A stretch of DNA of 64,000 nucleotides from an uncultured Brevibacillus sp. (GCA_946402065.1 CAMIVR010000008.1:1-64000), one strand, 5' to 3'. Numbered from the stretch's first letter, positions 10,940 through 20,461 are shown. Made by a program: numbers and translations. Notes: a model not told the origin generated them from the letters alone.

Positions 10940-11028
10940 GAAGTACGTTCCCCTTACGCTGAAGTTTCTCCTACTTGGTTTTTCCACATCCACGAAAGAA
11001 ATCCTCTTTCCCGTTGGAAAAAAGAGGA

Positions 11029-11301
11029 TTATTCACCAACCATAAAAAACAATTGTAATCGCGAATAATACCAATCTACATTATGCATCTTGGTCTGGTC
11101 AATAATTTTAACGACCTTGACCGCGTTTCCGTGCGGCTCATGATACGGATTGGCTGGCAACAGGTGGGAAGAAAGAATCGTGATAATCCCGTAAGAGATC
11201 AAGGTACAGGTAACAAACAAAAGGATAAAGCGGACAAGCTCCATCAGGCGTCGAATGGTTACCTTCAATCTTCGGCCCCCCTTATCTGATCTCCCTATCA
11301 T
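11029..11301 (-). CDS. DUF4227 family small membrane protein (YqzK-like); start probably at an internal ATG
   Basis: [25 protein letters not shown]..., position between xerD and fur as in Bacillus. Confidence 0.75.
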   Translation of the reverse strand: MIGRSDKGGRRLKVTIRRLMELVRFILLFVTCTLISYGIITILSSHLLPANPYHEPHGNAVKVVKIIDQTKMHNVDWYYSRLQLFFMVGE

Positions 11302-11348
11302 CTTATGCGCCTGTCCACATCCCTATACGCCAAGCAAAGCGGAAGTAA

Positions 11349-11380
11349 AAAAAACTCCTCTGGAGGTAGAGAAGTTTTTT
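11349..11380 (-). terminator. Rho-independent terminator after fur
   Basis: Minus strand ACTTCTCTACCTCCAGAGGAGT followed by T run. Confidence 0.75.
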
Positions 11381-11840
11381 ACTTAAAGTCCTCGATATTC
11401 ACTTTATCAATACACCGGTGACAGATGCCGTAGAACGTCAACCGATGGTCCAGTATAGTAAAATGATAGGAGCTGTGAACGCGTTCCTCAACACCCGCAA
11501 GCAAATCCTCAAAAATCTCGTCGACCGTCCCACAGTTAAGGCAGACCAGATGATGATGATGTCTTTCTGCATTATCGTCGCGAAGATCGTAGCGAGATAC
11601 GCCATCACCAAAGTTCATTCTGTGGATAATTTTCAACTCACTTAAAAGCTCCAGAGTACGGTATACAGTAGCAAGCCCAATTTCCGGTGATTTCTCCTTC
11701 ACCAGCAAGTATACATCTTCTGCGCTTAGGTGGTCTTCTTCATTTTCCAACAGTACACGAACAGTGGCCTCACGCTGAGGTGTTAACTTGTAGTTATGGG
11801 AATGTAACTGCTGCTTTATCTTTTCGATCTTTTCTTCCAA
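11379..11840 (-). CDS. fur: Ferric uptake regulator family (Fur); TTG start likely
   Basis: LTPQREATVRVLLE, HHHHLVCLNCGTVDEIFED, ATVYRTLELL; GGGGAGGGG RBS-like upstream of TTG. Confidence 0.92.
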   Translation of the reverse strand: MEEKIEKIKQQLHSHNYKLTPQREATVRVLLENEEDHLSAEDVYLLVKEKSPEIGLATVYRTLELLSELKIIHRMNFGDGVSRYDLRDDNAERHHHHLVCLNCGTVDEIFEDLLAGVEERVHSSYHFTILDHRLTFYGICHRCIDKVNIEDFK

Positions 11841-11947
11841 AAATAGCCCCTCCCCACTTGCATGAAACCTGCTCCTATTATAGTTGAGGGTATCGAAATA
11901 AGTCAAATACAAATGTTCTTACCTGAGAATAATTCTTAATTAGCGTT

Positions 11948-12574
11948 TCACTTCATCACAAAGTGCATCAGAGCAGGCGTAATGAACGTTTCAAACATCG
12001 CCGCCAGCGTCAATACGCTGAACATGACGATGACGAGCACAGTGTAGCTGACAAAATGCGGCAGGATCACATCCCGCTTGGACAAGAGGCGTGTCCTGAT
12101 CAGTCTGATGGAAAAGGAAATCCCGCCCACTCCCGCGATGATCAGCGCCGGGACGACAAGCATATTTTGCGGCAGTACACCGGTCACGGCATACAGCAGA
12201 CCCTGCCACTGCATCTGATTGATCAAAAAACCAACGGTAAAGCCGACGACGACACCTTTTATGAACAGCAGCAGCAAAATCATCGGCAGTCCGATGATGG
12301 ATAAGCCCAAAACCCACATGATGCCAATCGTTTTCAAGTAAAAACCGAACGATTGCAGAAAATGCAGCTTCGGGTCCGCAATGCCCGTCTGGTTCATATT
12401 GGAGAAAAAGTATTGCAGGAAACCAAGCAGCTCCTCTTTTTGCGAGAGTCCCAGTGAATTGACGATGGTCGCACCAAAGATGAGGCCCATGGTAAAAAGA
12501 ACGATCGTAAATACGTATAGTGACTGGTTTTCTTTCAAATACATGTGGATGGTTTGTCCCAATCGAAAACGCAC
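11948..12574 (-). CDS. spoIIM: Stage II sporulation protein M
   Basis: Multi-TM DUF95/SpoIIM-like protein, conserved position next to fur/xerD. Confidence 0.9.
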   Translation of the reverse strand: MRFRLGQTIHMYLKENQSLYVFTIVLFTMGLIFGATIVNSLGLSQKEELLGFLQYFFSNMNQTGIADPKLHFLQSFGFYLKTIGIMWVLGLSIIGLPMILLLLFIKGVVVGFTVGFLINQMQWQGLLYAVTGVLPQNMLVVPALIIAGVGGISFSIRLIRTRLLSKRDVILPHFVSYTVLVIVMFSVLTLAAMFETFITPALMHFVMK

Positions 12575-12705
12575 GAAGCCTCGCCTCCAGATATCGATTA
12601 CTGATACCTATGCAGCGAGGCGTCACTCTATAACTCCCATCTTTGCATCCGGTTTATTCGTGCGTGAACCTCCGTTCCCAGGCTCCGGCTGCGGGACGTC
12701 AGCGG

Positions 12706-13893
12706 CTACTGTTTGTTCCCGATCCGGCCGTACAATCCGGCCCCGCCAGCCTGTACCTCCAATCGCCCGGTACGCGCCTGGATGATCACCTCGGCAATTC
12801 CCTCGCCAACGACTGCAGCCAGGCTTTCTTCGTCTGCGCGGTGCAGAATGTTCATTTCCGTGCCGAATGCGCGATATAGCTGCTCTCTGCGTTTGGGCCC
12901 GATCCCCGGCAAAAACTCCAGCGGATACTGTTCGACATAAGCGGGTCGAAAAGGCGGATGAACCCCTTGCGCCACGTCTGCCAATTGGCTGATGCGCTCG
13001 GCTACACCGCGAACCACTGCCTTTTTTCCGCACTGGGGACAGCGTTCCACCCATTCCAAAGGCAGCGGTGACTGGCACGCTTGACAGACGGTCTGATGGT
13101 ATTTGCCTAACCGGGGATGCAAACCGTAATTGGCCAGCACCGTCCGCCCGTCCTGACGCAACAGCATCGCTTTCCATTCACGGAAGTTCGCTTCCGCCAA
13201 GGCGATTGACTGGTATTCGCGGCCGATTTTCCCGAGTGAATGGGCGTCGGAATTGGTCAGGAACGTCTTGTCGTGCAATTCGCTGATTTGATCGGCCATC
13301 ACCGTATTGGCGCTGAGTCCAAGCTCCACGGCACAGATGAGCGCAGGATCGGCCACCTCTGCCAATCTGTCGGTGCAACTGCCGTACAGACCTTTGTGCG
13401 GCGTGAAAATGTGTGCGGGAATGACGACGCCGCCAAGCTGGTCGATATACACTTGCAGCTCGTAGGTGGTACAGGCGATCCGTTGGGAGCTGAGCGTAAC
13501 ATTTTTGCATCTGGCAGCGAGCCAGGTTGTAAACTGCTGCATTTCCTTGAGCGAAGGCAGATAGCACAGAAAATGCGCTTCGCCGCGGCCAGGCTCCTTT
13601 ACCTCCACCTCACTGCCGAGCAGAAGCGTCGTCTGCTTGTAGCGAATCCCTCCGTCCGCAAGTTGATCTGCCCGCTTTCGCTCAATCAGCTCAGTGAGTT
13701 CCGCCTGTACTTCCGGCACATGCGCATCGATAATGCCGATCACTTCGATGCCTTTTCGCTCCGACGCTTCTTCGAGAATACGGTGCAGGGTCATCTGGCG
13801 GGAAGCCGTTATTTTGACCGGACGCCCGCTTTCCGTACCGCCGATATGGATATGCATATCTGCAAACAGCGGGGTTAACGCGAGCTCACGCAT
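12706..13893 (-). CDS. Endonuclease Q family protein (PHP domain + zinc motif + HhH region)
   Basis: FADMHIHIGG PHP motif, CQACQSPLPLEWVERCPQCG zinc motif, LEFLPGIGPKRREQLY HhH. Confidence 0.85.
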   Translation of the reverse strand: MRELALTPLFADMHIHIGGTESGRPVKITASRQMTLHRILEEASERKGIEVIGIIDAHVPEVQAELTELIERKRADQLADGGIRYKQTTLLLGSEVEVKEPGRGEAHFLCYLPSLKEMQQFTTWLAARCKNVTLSSQRIACTTYELQVYIDQLGGVVIPAHIFTPHKGLYGSCTDRLAEVADPALICAVELGLSANTVMADQISELHDKTFLTNSDAHSLGKIGREYQSIALAEANFREWKAMLLRQDGRTVLANYGLHPRLGKYHQTVCQACQSPLPLEWVERCPQCGKKAVVRGVAERISQLADVAQGVHPPFRPAYVEQYPLEFLPGIGPKRREQLYRAFGTEMNILHRADEESLAAVVGEGIAEVIIQARTGRLEVQAGGAGLYGRIGNKQ

Positions 13894-14443
13894 TGGCTGA
13901 CAGCTTGCGGTTTTCCCAGGCGTAGACGGCAAGGACGGTTTTGGCGTCGCATATTTCCCCGTTGGCAAGCAGTTCCTTGGCTTCCGGTAACGTGACGTGG
14001 AGCACCTCGACGAACTCATCTTCATCTGGTCTGGCTACTCCGGCAGTTAAATCTGTCGCGATGTAGAGATGCAGCAGCTCGTCCGCAAAACCGGGAGAGG
14101 TGTAAAACGAGCTCAGGTGCTCATACGTCTTCGCCGTATACCCCGTTTCCTCTTCCAGTTCACGCTTCGCGCAGGCCAGCGGTTCTTCTCCCCGCTCCAG
14201 CTTTCCCGCCGGTATTTCCACGATCGTGCGTTCCAGCGGTTTGCGGAATTGACGCACCGCGAGCATCCGATCATCGTCGGTAAACGCCAGGACTGCCACT
14301 GCCCCCTGATGGTTAACGATTTCACGTTTGGCCAGATTTCCGTTCGGCAGCCGAACTTCGTCTATTTTGACTGTGATTACGCGTCCTTCATAAATCGTTT
14401 CACTGGAAACGGTCTTTTCGTGCAGGTTCGTCTCTTTCATCAT
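13886..14443 (-). CDS. nudF: ADP-ribose pyrophosphatase (Nudix)
   Basis: Nudix box GKLERGEEPLACAKRELEEETGY. Confidence 0.92.
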   Translation of the reverse strand: MMKETNLHEKTVSSETIYEGRVITVKIDEVRLPNGNLAKREIVNHQGAVAVLAFTDDDRMLAVRQFRKPLERTIVEIPAGKLERGEEPLACAKRELEEETGYTAKTYEHLSSFYTSPGFADELLHLYIATDLTAGVARPDEDEFVEVLHVTLPEAKELLANGEICDAKTVLAVYAWENRKLSANA

Positions 14444-14557
14444 GTTCTCTCCTTCGCGATCATCGATTCCAATTTTTACAGTTCTACTCCCGAACACCCC
14501 TCCATATCATAACACAAAGACAAGCTCGTCCCATCACTTCTGAAAGGAAGATGCCCG

Positions 14558-14695
14558 ATGAAAACATATATTTCCGGCAATCAATTAAGCATGGTCGGCA
14601 AAGCCAAAGAAATCAGAGCGGCCCTCTGGACTTTAACAGCCCGCCATAAAACGCTGAAAGAACTATTAAACCATCATCAGCCGCGCCGTCACTAG
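14558..14695 (+). CDS. mciZ: MciZ-like FtsZ inhibitor mini-protein, 45 aa
   Basis: MKTYISGNQLSMVGKAKEIRAALWTLTARHKTLKELLNHHQPRRH; matches the MVGKA-EIRA-L pattern I recall for MciZ; RBS GAAAGGAAG; next to nudF; absent from ORF track (too short). Confidence 0.7.
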   Translation: MKTYISGNQLSMVGKAKEIRAALWTLTARHKTLKELLNHHQPRRH

Positions 14696-15830
14696 TCCGC
14701 AGCTCTACAAGCCGGGCAGCGGCCTTCGCTGCGACATACGCCGCTTGAAACGGGCTCGGATCGACGAAATGGGACCGCCCCATCGTCTCGACAGGTTCAG
14801 GATATCCTGTCAGCAAGTCGTTTATTTCGGCTGGATCGGGCACCGCGATAGGAACCAAATGATGCCGAGCGAATAGTTGATCGTCTGCTGCCTGGTTGCG
14901 CAGGCAGCCATCGCGCCAATCGCCGTACTGCGGCCAGGGAACGAGCGCTGGCGAAAGCGTGAATTGTTTCAGTACGGTACGCGTATGATGGCTGATGCCG
15001 TAATGCCGTTCACGAGGGTCTGAAAAGCTGATGCGAGGGACGAAGACGGGAATGCCCCGCAAGAGCGTTACCGTGTGGACAATTTCGGCAAGCTGCATAC
15101 CCGAAAAACCGAGCACGGTTCCTGTGCCGACTACGCCCGGCCCGAGCAAACAGACGATTACATCTGCATTGGCGAGATGCTTGGCTGCCAGCAAGCCCGT
15201 ATGCAGGTTTACCGTATCGTAATCGCCTCCCCAAGCCTGCCCTGCGGTGACTGTCGCCGAGAGGGTCTGCGTGCGGCGCAAATGCTCGACATGGCGGCTG
15301 AACGCGATGGGCAGTGCTGCTCCGTCGGGCATCACGTAGACGACCCGAGCGCCTGGCGTCATGAGTTGAAGCGCCAAGGAGATGACCGGCAGCATGCTGT
15401 GCAGCTCCGCAATCACGACCGGCGTCTGTTCCAGTGTCAGCCGTTCGTCGCAAAACAGCTCGTGCCACGGACTCGCCTCTTCTTCTGCAGCATCTACACT
15501 GAGCTGATACGGCGTATACCGCTGCTTGACGATGTGCCCCCAATCCGTCAGGTACAGCTCCGCTTCACTGTGTTCAGCGAGTTTTGCCATGACAAAATGG
15601 TACCCGCCCGTCCCCAAGCCGAGACGGACTGCAGTCGTATTGAGCAGGACGACATCACCCGAAGCACAGCCTGCGTCAGCCTCCGCATGTCTGGGCAGGT
15701 AGAAAACAGCGCGTTCGGGCATGGCTTGCTTGCTGTCGAGGAGTTCGTTTAACAGGACGACGTCAAGCACCTGTACGGCTCTCCTCTGTTCGACAATACG
15801 CACAACCCTCGCCTGAGCAATACGCAGCAT
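14613..15830 (-). CDS. DUF3866 family protein
   Basis: MLRIAQARVVRIVEQRRAVQVLDV...; nudF/mciZ-adjacent protein of unknown function. Confidence 0.75.
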   Translation of the reverse strand: MLRIAQARVVRIVEQRRAVQVLDVVLLNELLDSKQAMPERAVFYLPRHAEADAGCASGDVVLLNTTAVRLGLGTGGYHFVMAKLAEHSEAELYLTDWGHIVKQRYTPYQLSVDAAEEEASPWHELFCDERLTLEQTPVVIAELHSMLPVISLALQLMTPGARVVYVMPDGAALPIAFSRHVEHLRRTQTLSATVTAGQAWGGDYDTVNLHTGLLAAKHLANADVIVCLLGPGVVGTGTVLGFSGMQLAEIVHTVTLLRGIPVFVPRISFSDPRERHYGISHHTRTVLKQFTLSPALVPWPQYGDWRDGCLRNQAADDQLFARHHLVPIAVPDPAEINDLLTGYPEPVETMGRSHFVDPSPFQAAYVAAKAAARLVELRTSDGAADDGLIVLSAFYGGLLKSRGPL

Positions 15831-15948
15831 CGCATTCCCCTCCCTCACTCCTTTTTCATCGTATGTTTCTGTTTGTCTGTGTATACGTCGGAGTATAAAG
15901 CAGCATAGCCTTAAAAGAAAAAGATCTTGTCTCGGGCTGTCGTGGTGG

Positions 15949-16153
15949 GAGAGAGAAAAGAGGATTGTGCTCCGTTCGTTGCGGCTTTTGCAGGGAAGTA
16001 TGTACTGTCCGGCTCCGCTCCAAAAACGGCACGTCGACCAAAATTCCGAAGAAGATGATTCATCCGTAGAGTTGGTCTATAAAGCTGTGCCGTTTTTTCC
16101 ACTCTGCCTGGGATAAGCCGCAAAGGCCTCCGCCCATTCCTCTTTTCTCTCTC
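15949..16153. repeat. Long nested fold-back (inverted repeat) element 1
   Basis: 16-bp perfect arms GAGAGAGAAAAGAGGA (15949-15964 / 16138-16153) plus nested TTGCGGCTT, AAAAACGGCAC, GACCAA arms. Confidence 0.8.
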
Positions 16154-16304
16154 GGAGTAACTGATTATAATCAACATGCACAAAGAAAGGTTGGGTTTCA
16201 ACTCGTATGTAAGCTGAGAACAAACTACCGTTTTTTCATAAACAACGGTCACTTAAAAACTGATTTTTTACATCCTGAGCAACCCACAAACATGACTACA
16301 GCCA

Positions 16305-16578
16305 GGGAATCGCCAAGAAGAGATAAGCGGAGCTTTTTGACAGCGCCCCCCAGACAGCGACCAAAAAACGGAACGTCTTTCGCGACCCACCTACATCCAT
16401 GAGATACGTCCCTCGCGGCTTTTGGGGCGCGGTTTCGTTTTTGAGGTTTGGGGTCCCCGAAAAGTACTCGGAATACGCTTCGAAGGCCCACGTCACTTTT
16501 TGGGGCTTTTCGCAGTCGGCCTTGAATTACTCCCTCGCAAGCTGTCACTTGCGGAGTGTTCTCTTCTTGGCGATTCCC
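16305..16578. repeat. Fold-back element 2 with 19-bp perfect terminal inverted repeats
   Basis: GGGAATCGCCAAGAAGAGA (16305-16323) and its exact reverse complement (16560-16578). Confidence 0.85.
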
Positions 16579-16691
16579 CTCCCCTCCACCGCACCCACGA
16601 TTGCACGATGATTACGATCATCTGCGACAAAAAAAGTTGTCCCTGCAACAGAAACGCTGCTGCACGGACAACCCTATCATTTCGATGCGCC

Positions 16692-17807
16692 TTATGCCAG
16701 AGACTCTTCAATGATCGCCAGTACCAGCTCGGAAGCTTTGTAAAGCTCTTTTAGCGGCATGCGCTCATTTGTCGTATGAATCTCTTCATATCCGATTGCG
16801 ACAGTTACGCTCGGAATGCCGAAGCCGTTGAAGATATTGCCGTCGCTGCCCCCGCCGCTTTTTTTGTACTCCGGCTCTCTGCCGATCCGTTTGACTGCGG
16901 CTGTCACTTTTTGCACGACCGGGGTTTCCGCCGTGTACTTGTAACCGTGGTACATGAACATGACATTGTTTTCGACGCGAGCGCCCATCTCTTTCGCCGC
17001 AGATTCGAACGCCTCTGTCATTTTCTTGACCTGGGCCTCCAGCTTGTCCATGACCAGGCTGCGGGCTTCTGACCAGACTTCCGCGTATTCCGTCACGATG
17101 TTGAACGCTTTGCCACCCTCAAAATGGCCGATGTTGGCTGTCGTATCCTCATCAATACGCCCCAGCGGCATGCGGGAGATCGCTTTGCTTGCGACGGTGA
17201 TCGCACTGACGCCGGCTTCCGGATTGACTCCGGCATGTGCTGCCTTGCCGTAAATTTTGCTGATGATCCGGTACTGTCCTGCACCCGCGACCGTGATTTC
17301 CCCTACCGGTCCTTCCGAGTCAAAAATAAAGCCCATGTCCGCCTTCAACAAGCTCTGATCCATCGCACGGGACCCGACCAAACCGGATTCTTCGCCGACC
17401 GTAATGACGACTTGAATGGTTGGATGCGGCAAATTGTTCTCTTTTAACGTGCGGATCCCTTCAAAAATCGCAGCAATCCCAGCCTTGTCGTCGGCACCGA
17501 GAATCGTCGTTCCGTCGGACACTACATAGCCGTCTTTGATCGACGGCTTGATGCCTTGGCCGGGCACAACCGTATCCATGTGGCTGCTGAACAGCAGTGT
17601 CGGACCTTGGGCTGTACCTTCCAATGTAGCGATGAGGTTGTTTGCGCCGTGCCCCGTTTTGGCGGCTGCGTCGTCTTCCTCGACTGTGAAGCCAAGCGCG
17701 AGCAGTTTTTCCTTGATCACCACGGCGATCTTCGCTTCATTTTTTGTCTCGCTATCAATCTGCACCAATTCCAAAAACTCCTGTAGCACTCGGTCCTCAT
17801 TAATCAA
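16692..17807 (-). CDS. M20 family peptidase, peptidase T-like / YqjE-like tripeptidase
   Basis: FSSHMDTVVPG, ILGADDKAGIAAI, VGEESGLVGSRA. Confidence 0.9.
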   Translation of the reverse strand: MINEDRVLQEFLELVQIDSETKNEAKIAVVIKEKLLALGFTVEEDDAAAKTGHGANNLIATLEGTAQGPTLLFSSHMDTVVPGQGIKPSIKDGYVVSDGTTILGADDKAGIAAIFEGIRTLKENNLPHPTIQVVITVGEESGLVGSRAMDQSLLKADMGFIFDSEGPVGEITVAGAGQYRIISKIYGKAAHAGVNPEAGVSAITVASKAISRMPLGRIDEDTTANIGHFEGGKAFNIVTEYAEVWSEARSLVMDKLEAQVKKMTEAFESAAKEMGARVENNVMFMYHGYKYTAETPVVQKVTAAVKRIGREPEYKKSGGGSDGNIFNGFGIPSVTVAIGYEEIHTTNERMPLKELYKASELVLAIIEESLA

Positions 17808-18067
17808 AGGTGATCCCTCCTGTTAAATACTTGGCAACCTGATCGTCGCATCGTAAATGAGTTGCTGGTACGTTTGCTGTCAAACGTGTGAATTGCCTTC
17901 AAAAAGTATGTATGCATCGTAGCCTGGCGCATTCCGCCCCGGCCCACGATAAAACTTGATCAAGGCTTTTTACTTTCAAAAAAAATTTTGATCAGATGCG
18001 TCATCGACTACAAGTATACAACAAGCCCTCTGATTTCTCCATAACATGCCGTGCGCCGACTTTCAAA

Positions 18068-19624
18068 TCAGAGCGGAATGTTGCCATGCTTCTTGCCCGG
18101 ACGCTGTTCGCGCTTGTTTTTCAGCATGGCAAGGGATTGCTTCAGATGCTTCCGCGTCTCGCGCGGATCTATGACGTCATCGACCATTCCGTTTTCCGCT
18201 GCCACGTACGGATTGGCGAATTTTTCCCGGTACTCGGCAATTTTTGCTTGTCGGGTTGCCACCGGATTATCGCTCTGCTCAATTTCTTTGGCGAAAATGA
18301 TGTTTGCCGCTCCCTCGGGACCCATGACGGCGATCTCAGCGTTCGGCCAGGCGTAGACGACGTCGGCGCCGATCGCCTTGGAATTAAGCGCCACGTATGC
18401 ACCGCCATAGGCTTTGCGGGTAATGATTGAAATCTTCGGCACAGTCGCCTCGGAATAGGCGTACAAAATCTTTGCCCCGTGCCGGATAATCCCGCCGTGC
18501 TCCTGGTTAATCCCGGGGAAAAATCCGGTCACATCGACAAACGTAATCAGCGGGATATTGAATGCATCGCACGTGCGGATAAACCTTGCCAGCTTGTCGG
18601 ACGAGTCGATATCGAGCCCGCCTGCCATCACTTTTGGCTGGTTGGCGATCAATCCGACGCTTTGTCCATTGATTCTGCCATACCCTACGACGATATTGCG
18701 GGCAAAGTCGGGCTGGACTTCGAGAAAATCGTTGTGATCGACAATCAGTTCCAGCAGCTTCTTCACGTCATAGACCTTCGTTCCGGCCACCGGGACAGAC
18801 TCGATAATTTCCTCCAGCCAATCCCCGTCTTCTCCCTGATATGCCAAGGCAGGGGCTTCTTCCTTGTAGTTTTGCGGCAAAAAGCTGAGCAGCCGTCGCA
18901 CTTCACCGAGCACTTCCTCTTCAGTCGGCGCCGTAAAGTGGGCCACGCCGCTGATCGATGAGTGGACTTTGGCCCCGCCAAGGTTTTCACTCGTAATTTT
19001 TTCGCCGGTGACCGTCTCAATCACTTTCGGACCGGTAATAAACATCTGCGAGGTCTGCTCGACCATGAAGACGAAATCAGTAATCGCCGGGGAATAGACC
19101 GCTCCGCCCGCACATGGCCCGAGAATGACGGAAATTTGCGGAACGACGCCAGAGTAGATCGAGTTGCGATAGAAAATGTGGCCGTAGCCATCGAGCGAAA
19201 CGACGCCCTCCTGAATCCGCGCACCCCCCGAATCGTTTAACCCGATGACCGGTGCGCCGTTGTTCGCAGCCAAATCCATGATGTTGGCGATTTTCTTTGC
19301 ATGCATTTCGCCCAACGCTCCGCCAAACACGGTAAAATCCTGGGCAAAAACGTAGACAAGCCGTCCGTTGATCATTCCATAGCCGGTCACGACACCTTCG
19401 CCAGGGCCTTCCTGTTTGTCCATGCCGAAATTCGTCGCGCGGTGCTTGACGAACGGCTGGAGCTCAACAAAGGTGCCTTCATCCAGCAGGATGTCCAGGC
19501 GCTCTCGCGCAGTCAGCTTGCCCCGGTTGTGCTGTGCGGCGATTCGCTCGTCTCCCCCGCCCATTTCCACTTTGCGTTTCCGCTCGTACAGCTCATCTAT
19601 TTTTTCGTACATCTGATCGCTCAT
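18068..19624 (-). CDS. Acyl-CoA (propionyl/methylmalonyl-CoA) carboxylase beta subunit
   Basis: Carboxyltransferase domain, GGARIQEGVVSLDGYG, GFFPGINQEHGGIIRHGAK. Confidence 0.92.
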   Translation of the reverse strand: MSDQMYEKIDELYERKRKVEMGGGDERIAAQHNRGKLTARERLDILLDEGTFVELQPFVKHRATNFGMDKQEGPGEGVVTGYGMINGRLVYVFAQDFTVFGGALGEMHAKKIANIMDLAANNGAPVIGLNDSGGARIQEGVVSLDGYGHIFYRNSIYSGVVPQISVILGPCAGGAVYSPAITDFVFMVEQTSQMFITGPKVIETVTGEKITSENLGGAKVHSSISGVAHFTAPTEEEVLGEVRRLLSFLPQNYKEEAPALAYQGEDGDWLEEIIESVPVAGTKVYDVKKLLELIVDHNDFLEVQPDFARNIVVGYGRINGQSVGLIANQPKVMAGGLDIDSSDKLARFIRTCDAFNIPLITFVDVTGFFPGINQEHGGIIRHGAKILYAYSEATVPKISIITRKAYGGAYVALNSKAIGADVVYAWPNAEIAVMGPEGAANIIFAKEIEQSDNPVATRQAKIAEYREKFANPYVAAENGMVDDVIDPRETRKHLKQSLAMLKNKREQRPGKKHGNIPL

Positions 19625-20461
19625 TTATTGCTCCTCCTCGTTTTTCACGGGGTACTGGCACAACTCGTACAGAACGCCGCCAGACGCCTTTGGATGGATA
19701 AAGGCTACCTGTGCCTGATGCGCCCCCGGTTTCGGCTCCTCGTTGATCAAAGCCACGCCGTCCTCCTTCAGACGAGCCAACCGGGCATGAATGTCGTCGA
19801 CGTCAAACGCGATATGATGGATACCTTCGCCGCGCTTGGCAATGAACGTGGCGATCGGGCTTGTATCCGACAGTGGTTCCAATAGCTCGAGCCGCGTCTC
19901 GCCGACACCCAAAAAGGCGATGCGTACCTGTTCGCTCTCGACCTCTTCCCGTCCCAATAATGACAAACCCAACTTATCCGTGTAAAAAGGCAATGCAGTG
20001 TCTATGCTCTTGACAGCAATCCCGATGTGGGCAATTTTTCCAGGAGGCTCGGGAAAGCTCATCCGCTTTCCTTTGACATGCTTGCGAATAAAGTCGGCAC
20101 ATTCTTTTGACGGTGTGCCCGGCGTAAAGACTCTGGCAATTCCTTGCGATTCCAAAAAGGGAATGTCTTCCTGAGGAATGACCCCGCCGCCAACGACGAG
20201 GATATCGTCTGCCTTTTCCAGCCGCAGCAGTCGAACCACCTCCGGAAACAGCTCATTGTGCGCACCTGACAAGCAGGAGAGGCCAATGCAATCGACATCT
20301 TCCTGAATGGCCGCATTGACGATTTGTGCCGGCGTCTGCCGAAGCCCGGTGTAAACGACCTCCATCCCCTCGTCGCGAAGCGCCTGGGCAATTACCAATG
20401 CTCCGCGGTCATGTCCGTCCAGGCCAGGCTTTGCCACCAATACTCGAACTTTTTTCTCCAT
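19625..20461 (-). CDS. Fusion: methylmalonyl-CoA mutase cobalamin-binding (small) subunit + methylmalonyl-CoA epimerase
   Basis: N-terminal GLDGHDRGALVIAQALRDEGMEVVYTGLRQTPAQIV (B12-binding DxHxxG) followed by glyoxalase/VOC-fold KIAHIGIAVKSIDTALPFYTDKLGL...GEGIHHIAFDVDD. Confidence 0.93.
   Translation of the reverse strand: MEKKVRVLVAKPGLDGHDRGALVIAQALRDEGMEVVYTGLRQTPAQIVNAAIQEDVDCIGLSCLSGAHNELFPEVVRLLRLEKADDILVVGGGVIPQEDIPFLESQGIARVFTPGTPSKECADFIRKHVKGKRMSFPEPPGKIAHIGIAVKSIDTALPFYTDKLGLSLLGREEVESEQVRIAFLGVGETRLELLEPLSDTSPIATFIAKRGEGIHHIAFDVDDIHARLARLKEDGVALINEEPKPGAHQAQVAFIHPKASGGVLYELCQYPVKNEEEQ

Noticed and set aside
12623-13177. 184-aa minus-strand ORF overlapping the EndoQ gene in another frame
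   Set aside because: Arg/Ser/Gly-rich out-of-frame translation of the EndoQ gene
15856-16252. Minus-strand ORFs 15856-16041 and 15911-16252
   Set aside because: Cover fold-back element 1; no RBS or family resemblance
16249-16548. Short ORFs on both strands inside fold-back element 2 (16249-16548, 16399-16611, 16422-16754)
   Set aside because: They lie within the inverted repeat, lack RBS and known domains; explained by repeat sequence
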